Assembly: GCA_002171155.1 (NCBI GenBank)
Contig: NHHF01000094.1
Span: forward strand, 1-25,377
Direction of reading: 5' to 3'
DNA length: 25,377 bases
Source: Betaproteobacteria bacterium TMED156
GTDB lineage: Bacteria > Pseudomonadota > Gammaproteobacteria > Burkholderiales > Burkholderiaceae_A
The position numbers were made by a program, and so were the translations under genes. Below are positions 15,788-22,292 of this stretch, piece by piece. The first letter of the stretch is position 1, and every line of letters starts with the position of its first letter. The notes beneath the pieces were generated by a model. That model was given only the letters and a program-made list of their open reading frames with translations. It made no database searches and had not been told where the DNA came from.

Positions 15788-16834
15788 TTACTCGACAAAA
15801 ACTTTAGAAAATTCAGTTTTTCTCTCAATAATTTCTCCTATTTCGGCAGCTATATAATGATTTTTTTTAAACTCTTTTAAAATCTCATCAACATAGACAG
15901 AATCAACAGCAATTAACAAACCACCGCTTGTCTGTGGATCAAATATTAAATTTCTATCATCAAGTTTTAAACTGGAATTAATCACCACTTTGTCTTTAAA
16001 TGATTCCCAGTTTCTTTGGGAAGCCCCAGTAACAAAACCCAGTTTTATTAGATCTTTTACCCCTGGCAATATAGGAACTTTATTCCAAAAAATTTGTAGG
16101 TCAGTTTTTGAACCATTGGCAATCTCCCATGCATGACCAGCTAGTCCAAAACCTGTTACATCGGTAATTGCAAACGATTTTGATAAAACAAAAGAATTGG
16201 CTCCAATACTATTTAGTTGAGTGGCATTACTAATCATTATTGAATAATAATTCTCTGGAAGCTGCCCTCTTTTTAATGCTGAGGAATAAATACCCATACC
16301 AATGGGTTTTCCTAAAATTAATTTATTTCCTATTTTAGCGTTGGAATTTTTTCTAATATTTTCAGGACTTGCTAAACCCAAAACAATAAGTCCATAAATT
16401 GGCTCTTCACTATCTATAGTATGACCACCAACTATTGGAATTCCTGCTTTAATGCATATTTTTTTTCCACCATTTAAAATTTTTGAAATTTGTTCTGTCG
16501 TTAATATTTTTGTGGGCATGCACACAATTGCAAGAGCAAAAATCGGTTTTCCCCCCATAGCGTAAACATCAGATATAGCATTCGTTGCAGCTATTTCTCC
16601 AAAATGTTCAGGGTCATCAACTATTGGAGTAAAAAAATCGGTAGTTGCAATTAAAACTTGATTTTCATTTATCTGGTATACAGCAGCATCATCAGAAGTA
16701 TTGATTCCTACTATCACCTCATCAGGAATAGGCATCTTAATTGTATCCTTCAGTATTTCATGTAAAACTTTAGGTTCAATTTTGCACCCACAACCTCCTC
16801 CCCGAGAAAGACTTGTAAGTCTTTTACTTTTCAT
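15788..16834 (-). CDS. senC: Selenophosphate synthetase (SelD/SenC)
   Basis: 348 residues from the ATG at 16834; a TTG at 16852 would add six residues. It has the SelD signature GGGCGCK near the N-terminus with the catalytic Cys (equivalent to E. coli Cys17) and Lys (Lys20), so it is the cysteine form, not selenocysteine. Further motifs are the metal/ATP-binding TSDDAAVY, ATTDFFTP, GGHTIDSEEPIYG, DVTGFGLAGHAWE and FDPQTSGGLL. It makes selenophosphate from selenide and ATP. It is in an operon with senB and divergent from senA, so its local role is to feed selenoneine synthesis; it could also serve selenocysteine or 2-selenouridine synthesis if selA/selB or a selenouridine synthase exist elsewhere. 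A perfect TATAAT lies 37 bases upstream of the ATG. Confidence 0.93.
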   Translation of the reverse strand: MKSKRLTSLSRGGGCGCKIEPKVLHEILKDTIKMPIPDEVIVGINTSDDAAVYQINENQVLIATTDFFTPIVDDPEHFGEIAATNAISDVYAMGGKPIFALAIVCMPTKILTTEQISKILNGGKKICIKAGIPIVGGHTIDSEEPIYGLIVLGLASPENIRKNSNAKIGNKLILGKPIGMGIYSSALKRGQLPENYYSIMISNATQLNSIGANSFVLSKSFAITDVTGFGLAGHAWEIANGSKTDLQIFWNKVPILPGVKDLIKLGFVTGASQRNWESFKDKVVINSSLKLDDRNLIFDPQTSGGLLIAVDSVYVDEILKEFKKNHYIAAEIGEIIERKTEFSKVFVE

Positions 16835-16870
16835 AATTGTACTTTTTAGCAATATTTTTTATAAAATAAC

Positions 16871-16876
16871 ATTATA
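16871..16876 (-). promoter_or_regulatory. Candidate -10 element (TATAAT) for senC-senB
   Basis: A perfect TATAAT on the minus strand inside the 66-base gap between the senC ATG and the senA start. The matching -35 position reads only T-rich sequence, so the promoter may be weak or activator-dependent. The predicted leader is about 30 bases. Confidence 0.4.
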
Positions 16877-16900
16877 TCAATAAAAATAAGGTTAAAAACT

Positions 16901-18121
16901 TTGTCAGATTTCAGAAAATTAACAGCTGACGATCTTGCAAGCGAATTTAAGAGAGTTAGAAGTTTAACTTTAAATATTCTTAGTGAATTTGAATTGCATA
17001 TTAGCCATAATTTACATGTTGAACTGTCACCCAATATTAATCTACCAAGATGGGAATTCAGTCATGTTGCTTGGTTTTCTGAAAGATGGATTTTAAGAAA
17101 TAAAGTGAGGGATAAAGGTGCGAAAGCAAACCTTAAAAACAATATGTCCCTTAACAAAGAAATTAAACCTTTTTTTAAAAAGGCTGATGATAGTTTTGAT
17201 TCCTCATTAATAGTTCATGATGAAAGATGGAAAAAAAAATTACCCCCAGTCTATCTAATAAGAGAATATTTAGTTTCAAATTTAAAAGAAACCTTAAAAC
17301 TAATCCAAAATGAAAGTCCAATTTCTAACGATGAATGTTATTTTTATAGACTATCATTAGCTCATGAATACATGCACATTGAGGCTTTTGCAATGACTGC
17401 ACAGTATCTTGGTTTTCCTCTATTATGTGTCCATAAAAAATACCTGGATAAAGGTTTCAAAAGTTATCGAAAAACAACTATTTGTAAATTTAGTAAACTT
17501 CAAAAAATAAATGAATTAGGATTTCACTTCGACAATGAAACTATCAAAATAGAAAATCCAACAAAACCATTTGAGATTGATACATATCCTGTATCTATTA
17601 TTGAGATGGTAAAGTTTCGCCAATCTGATGTATTTAATAACAAGGATTTGTGGTCCATGGAAGGTTGGCATTGGAAAAATAATATTAAAAATAATACTTT
17701 TTTGGATCTTTGTTCTTTAAACAATTCAGATCAAATTGAAATAAAAAAATGGTTTGGCCACAAACACTTTTTCATGAAGAACTCTCCTGCTATACACATC
17801 AGCTTTTATGAAGCAGAGGCATACTGTAATTGGAAAAAAAGTCGTCTGCCAACAGAATTTGAATGGCTTTATGCAACTCAAAATAATTTAATTTCATGGG
17901 GTACTGTTTGGGAATGGACAGCAACTATATTTGATTCATACAAAGGTTTTAAAACTCACCCATACAAAGAGTACTCAAAACCTTGGTTTGGCAACCACCA
18001 AGTTGTTAAAGGAAAAAGTTTTGCAACTCAAGAAAAATTCAAAAATAAATTGTTTAGGAATTTCTATCAAAAACACAGAAACGATGTTTTTATCGGGTTC
18101 AGAACGGTTAAAGATCTTTAG
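16901..18121 (+). CDS. senA: Selenoneine synthase SenA (EgtB-like non-haem iron enzyme)
   Basis: 406 residues. The N-terminal DinB-like helical domain carries the three iron-ligand histidines: H55 in FSHVAWF, and H155 and H159 in HEYMHIE (H-x3-H-x-E). The C-terminal formylglycine-generating-enzyme-like domain has FEIDTYPVS (224-232), a GWHW segment (255-258), HISFYEAEAYCNW (299-311), RLPTEFEW (315-322) and a C-terminal RNFYQKHRNDVFIGFRT stretch. EgtB enzymes join a sulfur donor to hercynine; SenA joins a selenosugar to hercynine. No egtA, egtC or egtE is present, but senB and senC are adjacent and egtD follows, so SenA is the better call; sequence alone does not prove substrate choice. It starts with TTG, with AAGG at 16888-16891. 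The 3' end overlaps egtD by 14 bases, tail to tail. Confidence 0.83.
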   Translation: MSDFRKLTADDLASEFKRVRSLTLNILSEFELHISHNLHVELSPNINLPRWEFSHVAWFSERWILRNKVRDKGAKANLKNNMSLNKEIKPFFKKADDSFDSSLIVHDERWKKKLPPVYLIREYLVSNLKETLKLIQNESPISNDECYFYRLSLAHEYMHIEAFAMTAQYLGFPLLCVHKKYLDKGFKSYRKTTICKFSKLQKINELGFHFDNETIKIENPTKPFEIDTYPVSIIEMVKFRQSDVFNNKDLWSMEGWHWKNNIKNNTFLDLCSLNNSDQIEIKKWFGHKHFFMKNSPAIHISFYEAEAYCNWKKSRLPTEFEWLYATQNNLISWGTVWEWTATIFDSYKGFKTHPYKEYSKPWFGNHQVVKGKSFATQEKFKNKLFRNFYQKHRNDVFIGFRTVKDL

Positions 18122-19037
18122 TTGCTGTAAACATTGCATACCTTTCCGAAGAATGAACAAAACTATTCAAGTTATTGTAACCAGCTGAATCTAAAATCGC
18201 TTTGAATGAATCCACAGTATATTTATAAGAGTTTTCAGTATGAATGGTTTGACCCTTTCTAAACAAGATCTCACCATGAGACGATTCTACTATTTGATTC
18301 TCTAAAGAAACTAAATGCATTTCAATTCTTGATTTTTCATCATTGAAAATTGCTTCATGCCCCCATAACTCTACATCAAAGTTAGTACCAAGATCCCTAT
18401 TGAGATGAAGTAAAGCATTTCTATTAAAAGCTGCTGTCACTCCTAATTTGTCGTTGTATGCTGCCAAAAGTACTTCAGGAGGTTTAATCAAATCTACTCC
18501 AATTAAAATTCCATCAGCACTTAAGTCTTTCAGGAACTTCATTGATTCATCAGGATTAAAATTACCTACAGTCGAACCTGGATAAAAATAAACAAGTGGT
18601 TCCTGGTTTGAATTTTTTCCCTGAAGTTTTCTAACTTGTTCAACCTTAAATCCTTGAGAAAAATCTAGTGACAAACTATTTACAGTAAGATGAGGAAATT
18701 TATTTTCTAAGGATGAAACTGATTGTACAAAAAAATCTGAAGGTAAATCTACTGCTATATACCTGGAAGGTTGAAGGCTGGGAATTACATGAGCAGCTTT
18801 TCGGCAACTGCCAGCTCCTAAATCAATCAGACAAGCATTATCAGGCAGTACCTCAGCAATTTCATCAAGTTTGTCCCTGAAAATGTCTAACTCATCCCTT
18901 GTTGCATTGTATTTTGGAAGTTCAGTGATAGCTTCGAATAGTATGCCTCCTAAATTATCATATAGATATCTTGTAGGTAGTGAGGCTTTGTCTGCTTTTA
19001 TTCCGTTTAAAATTTTTTTTATTTCAACTTCAGTCAT
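18108..19037 (-). CDS. egtD: L-histidine N-alpha-methyltransferase EgtD
   Basis: 309 residues, close to the normal ~320. It makes hercynine (N-alpha-trimethylhistidine) from histidine with three SAM. Landmarks: TRYLYD (22-27), LFEAITELPKYNATR (33-47), SAM-binding IDLGAGSCRKA (71-81), YPGSTVGNF (152-160), LAAYNDKLGVTAAFNRN (191-207) and IHTENSYKY (265-273). Residues equivalent to those that hold the substrate in mycobacterial EgtD appear conserved: Y26, F34, Y43, N159, Y194, E268 and S270. Hercynine is the acceptor for SenA. The ATG overlaps the stop of the upstream permease (ATGA), so egtD is translationally coupled to the ABC importer, and its end overlaps the convergent senA. Confidence 0.93.
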   Translation of the reverse strand: MTEVEIKKILNGIKADKASLPTRYLYDNLGGILFEAITELPKYNATRDELDIFRDKLDEIAEVLPDNACLIDLGAGSCRKAAHVIPSLQPSRYIAVDLPSDFFVQSVSSLENKFPHLTVNSLSLDFSQGFKVEQVRKLQGKNSNQEPLVYFYPGSTVGNFNPDESMKFLKDLSADGILIGVDLIKPPEVLLAAYNDKLGVTAAFNRNALLHLNRDLGTNFDVELWGHEAIFNDEKSRIEMHLVSLENQIVESSHGEILFRKGQTIHTENSYKYTVDSFKAILDSAGYNNLNSFVHSSERYAMFTATKDL

Positions 19038-19822
19038 ACCTGCGTCAACCCCTTTCGAATACTTCCACTAAGAAAATCTACAAAAAATACCAATAAGATC
19101 ATAGCAATGATAATAGTGCATGATTTATCCATTAAAAATAACCCTAAATTAAAGTTTAACATTTGACCTAAACCTCCGGCTCCAACTACTCCCAAAATAG
19201 TGGCAACCCTTATATTGTTTTCCCATCTATATAATATGTAGCTTGTGAATTGTGGGAGTAACTGAGGTAAAGTGGTATAAAAAAAAATTTGTGTTTCGCT
19301 GGCACCATTTTGAAACAACAACCTTGACGGTTCTTTGTCTACATTTTCAATTGTCTCAGCCATTAATCTTCCCAATACCCCTGTAGTGTGAATAAGAAGA
19401 GCAAGTGTTCCAGCAAAAGGGCCTAATCCGGCACTAATAATTAATAATGTAGCCCAAACTAGTTCAGGGATTGACCTAAGTGTGTTCAATAAAAGCCTTG
19501 AAATATTTCGAAAAAAAATTGGGGTTCCTTTTTGTAAGTTACTGGCTGGAATAGCTAAAAATAACCCTAGAAATCCAGCAAAAAAAGTGCTTACAATTGA
19601 CATTGCAAAGGTTTCCCAAGAAGCAGAAAAAGTTTTAAAAACAAAGTCTTTTTCTAAATTTGGAGGGAAAAACTCCTTAATAAAATTCAGAATGCTCTTT
19701 ATTGATTCACTACTAAAGAGAGAAGTGATATCGAACTCAATTCTCCAAAAACTAAATACAATCAAAATGAAAATTGAAATCGGAATCAATAAAAATTTTA
19801 GATTATTTTTTTTCTCAACCAT
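19034..19822 (-). CDS. ABC importer permease, PhnE type (second permease)
   Basis: About 262 residues from the ATG at 19822, which has GGA 8 bases upstream; a TTG at 19834 would add four residues. It is a binding-protein-dependent permease with about six helices. It has the EAA-type coupling loop around the TLPQLLPQFTSYILYRWENNIR segment, followed by the conserved GVVGAGGLGQML. It is most similar to PhnE permeases and is paralogous to the preceding permease (shared SVPELVWA-like stretch, VGAGGLGQ). It forms the membrane channel with the other permease. It overlaps the upstream permease gene by about 25 bases and egtD by 4, so the whole set is one transcript. See the substrate-binding protein for the likely selenium substrate. 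Confidence 0.88.
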   Translation of the reverse strand: MVEKKNNLKFLLIPISIFILIVFSFWRIEFDITSLFSSESIKSILNFIKEFFPPNLEKDFVFKTFSASWETFAMSIVSTFFAGFLGLFLAIPASNLQKGTPIFFRNISRLLLNTLRSIPELVWATLLIISAGLGPFAGTLALLIHTTGVLGRLMAETIENVDKEPSRLLFQNGASETQIFFYTTLPQLLPQFTSYILYRWENNIRVATILGVVGAGGLGQMLNFNLGLFLMDKSCTIIIAMILLVFFVDFLSGSIRKGLTQV

Positions 19823-20616
19823 TTGCTTATCCAATCAGAAACAAATACCAACAAAATAAATGTAAGTAAAATAGTTGCCACTTCATTTCCACTAAACATT
19901 TTCATGGAGTTTTCTAACTGCTGGCCAAGTCCTCCTGCTCCAACAAAGCCCAAGACTACAGTTGATCTTATTGCACATTCCCATCTATATATTGAGTAAG
20001 ATACAAGTTCAGGAAAATTTTGAGGAATTAAAGCATAAATCAGTACTTGTAAGCTGCTTGAACCATTGAAAGATAAATTCTTTTGGTAGCGATCATCACT
20101 GCTCTCTAAAATCTCCGCGTAAACTTTCCCCAGCATGCCTCCATAAGTTAGAGCAATCGCCAAAACTCCAGCAGTTGGTCCCAAACCAAGAACTCTTACT
20201 AAAATTAAAGCCCATACTAACTCGGGTACACTTCTTAGAATAATTAAAATAATCTTAAAAAAATATCTTGTAGCAGACACAGTAATATTTGAACTGTTAT
20301 CTATATATGAAATAGACAATCTTGAACAAATTAACAGTGCCCCAGGCACAGCCACTAAAAGAGCCAAGGATAATCCTGCCGTTGCTATAGCAACAGTTTG
20401 AATAGTAGCGTCTAAAATTATAAGTAAAAATTCTTTTGAAATTTCTGGAGGAAAGAATGAAGAAAAAAAAGTAAAAGTTAAATCAATACTTTTTTTATCA
20501 AACAAAACCCAAGGATAAAACTCAACCGACTTTAATAAGAAATACAATAAAAACAAAATAAAAAAAAACCAAACCATTATTGAATGATTATAAAATTCAG
20601 TTTTTTTTTTGTTCAA
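19798..20616 (-). CDS. ABC importer permease, PhnE type (first permease)
   Basis: 272 residues. It has a hydrophobic N-terminal helix (residues ~12-32), then the PhnE-like core with VRSVPELVWALILVRVLGLG-type sequence and the EAA coupling loop near ALIPQNFPELVSYSIYRWECAIR, ending VLGFVGAGGLGQQL. It starts with TTG. The ribosome binding site GAGG at 20624-20627 overlaps the stop codon of the ATPase gene, with a 7-base spacer, a good sign of coupled translation and of the TTG being real. Together with its paralogue it gives a hetero-dimeric permease, as in PhnE1/PhnE2 systems. Confidence 0.88.
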   Translation of the reverse strand: MNKKKTEFYNHSIMVWFFFILFLLYFLLKSVEFYPWVLFDKKSIDLTFTFFSSFFPPEISKEFLLIILDATIQTVAIATAGLSLALLVAVPGALLICSRLSISYIDNSSNITVSATRYFFKIILIILRSVPELVWALILVRVLGLGPTAGVLAIALTYGGMLGKVYAEILESSDDRYQKNLSFNGSSSLQVLIYALIPQNFPELVSYSIYRWECAIRSTVVLGFVGAGGLGQQLENSMKMFSGNEVATILLTFILLVFVSDWISKWLRKKII

Positions 20617-20625
20617 AGTTTCACC

Positions 20626-21363
20626 TCAGTTTAACTCTGAATCAGTTCTGTAAAGATTCTTAATTAATTCATCAGAAATAGTAGTTGGAGATTGATCAAA
20701 AAAAATTTTTCCTTGTTTAATTCCTATTACTCTTGAAAAGTGCTTTAAAGCAATTTCAGTTTGATGCAGGCTTGTTACAAACGTAAGATTTCGTTTAAAT
20801 GCAATTTTTTTTAAACTCAGGATTGACCCTTCCGCTCTGATAGGATCTAACGATGCTAAGGGTTCATCAACAGCCCACAATTCACTTTTTGAAACAACAG
20901 CTCTCGCTAAAAATATGCGTTGACGTTCGCCCCCAGATAATCTGTCAACTCTCTCGTGAATCTTATCAGCCAAACCAAAACAGTCAAGCGCATATTTTAC
21001 CTGCTCAATATCCTGAGGATAAATAAGAGAAAAAATACTAACCAAGGAATTCACTCCCGCCAGTTTGCCGGCGTAGACAGCTGCATGAACTTTCTGTCTT
21101 GGTGGTAAATGCGGAACCTGTAAAGATATAAAAATTTTGGAACGCATCATATGCCTTCTTTTTTGAGAAATTAACCAAGGATCAACATTATGAAACAATA
21201 ATTTACCGTATGTTGGTCTAATTGCAAAGACCAATGATTTTAGAAAAGTTGTCTTTCCACATCCTGATGGTCCAATAACAGCAATCTGTTCTCCTTTTTT
21301 AATTGAAATATTTACATCACTAAGAGCTTCTACTCTTTTTTGTTTCAAAATAGAGTAATGCAA
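20626..21363 (-). CDS. ABC importer ATP-binding protein, PhnC type
   Basis: 245 residues from TTG 21363. It has Walker A GPSGCGKTT (31-39), the Q-loop at Q82 (SLQVPHLPP), the signature LSGGERQR (142-149) and Walker B with catalytic Glu in LWAVDEPLASLDP (162-174). It powers the importer. The annotated start is uncertain: the frame stays open upstream to 21411 and would add IRVSKIIKFKNFF-like residues, which look like the normal first strand of PhnC, but no ATG/GTG/TTG lies in that extension. Either a rare AUU/AUA start is used or the protein begins shortened at the TTG, where I see no ribosome binding site. It follows the binding-protein gene by 40 bases. Confidence 0.88.
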   Translation of the reverse strand: MHYSILKQKRVEALSDVNISIKKGEQIAVIGPSGCGKTTFLKSLVFAIRPTYGKLLFHNVDPWLISQKRRHMMRSKIFISLQVPHLPPRQKVHAAVYAGKLAGVNSLVSIFSLIYPQDIEQVKYALDCFGLADKIHERVDRLSGGERQRIFLARAVVSKSELWAVDEPLASLDPIRAEGSILSLKKIAFKRNLTFVTSLHQTEIALKHFSRVIGIKQGKIFFDQSPTTISDELIKNLYRTDSELN

Positions 21364-21403
21364 AAAAAAATTTTTAAATTTAATAATTTTTGAAACTCTT
21401 ATT

Positions 21404-22273
21404 TTATTTGATTAGATCAGCACTTTTTGCTGCTTTTTCCAAACCAATATAATTATCGTCATTTGTGGTTATAAATCCTGAAGCTCTCTGAAGCGAGAGA
21501 ATTTCTTTTCCTATGTCGGTCTGATCAGATAATTGAATAAAACCGTCAATAATTTTGTCTCTGGTTTTTTTTGGAACATCCTTATGGATTGTCCAGTTGT
21601 AATTGTAATAGCCTGGAGTGGTGTAAAAAACCCTTACTCTCTCAGGAACCATCTCCTTTTCAATAAATTTTTCCCAAACTTTAATATTTAAAGCCCCTGC
21701 TTGTACTTTGCCAGATCCAACAGAAATAATTGTTGCATCGTGAGCACCACTAAAAGCTACTCTTTTGAAATCTTTTTCAGGATTAACTCCTTCTTTTAGT
21801 AAAAAACTTCTTGGCCATAGGTGACCACTTGTTGAACTAACAGAACCAAAACTTACTTTTTTACCCTTAAGATCAGATAAAGATTGAATTGATGGATCAG
21901 AGGTAATAAAAACTGACTTAAATCCTTGGTCCTCTATTCTTTGTATTATTGGAATAACTTCACCATTTGATCTAATTTTTGCTTGAACATATGTAAATCC
22001 TCCAAACCAAGCCATTTCTACTTTTTTATTGACTAAAGCCTCAACCGCAGCTGAGTAATCAGTAACCGGATAATAAACCACTTCTCGACCGATTATCTGA
22101 CTTAAATACTTCATAAGAGGTTCAGCCTTTCTAGCTAATTCAGTTGGAGATTCGTCTGGAATGGCAGTTATTCTAAAAATATCTTTACTATTATTGGATG
22201 TATCAGAGCAACCCGTAATTGATAAAAAAATTAGTAAAAAAGTTAAACTTAATAAAATTTTTTTAAAATACAT
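21404..22273 (-). CDS. PhnD-like lipoprotein substrate-binding protein, probable selenium oxyanion importer
   Basis: 289 residues. A lipoprotein signal ends in LSITGC, with Cys22 as the lipidated residue. The mature protein is a two-lobed PhnD-type binding protein: FRITAIPDESPTELARK (33-49), YYPVTDYSAAVEAL, VEMAWFGGFTYVQA, FGSVSSTSGHLWPR and FSGAHDATI. PhnD relatives bind phosphonate, phosphite or phosphate. From memory, one branch with exactly the IPDESPTE and SSTSGH stretches is catalogued as a putative selenate-binding protein because of its link to selD. Context here (senA, senB, senC and egtD, with no phosphonate-degradation genes) supports a selenium oxyanion ligand; this is inference. 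AAAGGA precedes the ATG. It lies 19 bases after the DsbD-like gene. Confidence 0.85.
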   Translation of the reverse strand: MYFKKILLSLTFLLIFLSITGCSDTSNNSKDIFRITAIPDESPTELARKAEPLMKYLSQIIGREVVYYPVTDYSAAVEALVNKKVEMAWFGGFTYVQAKIRSNGEVIPIIQRIEDQGFKSVFITSDPSIQSLSDLKGKKVSFGSVSSTSGHLWPRSFLLKEGVNPEKDFKRVAFSGAHDATIISVGSGKVQAGALNIKVWEKFIEKEMVPERVRVFYTTPGYYNYNWTIHKDVPKKTRDKIIDGFIQLSDQTDIGKEILSLQRASGFITTNDDNYIGLEKAAKSADLIK

Positions 22274-22292
22274 TATTTCATCCTTTATAAAT

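Noticed and set aside
16901..19037. Plain ergothioneine pathway (EgtB/EgtD)
   Set aside because: No egtA, egtC or egtE is nearby, whereas selenophosphate synthetase and SenB-like genes are directly adjacent. It remains possible in principle.
19034..22273. Importer annotated simply as phosphonate uptake
   Set aside because: No C-P lyase, phosphonatase or phosphite dehydrogenase genes are present, and the operon runs into egtD beside senABC. Kept only as the alternative reading.
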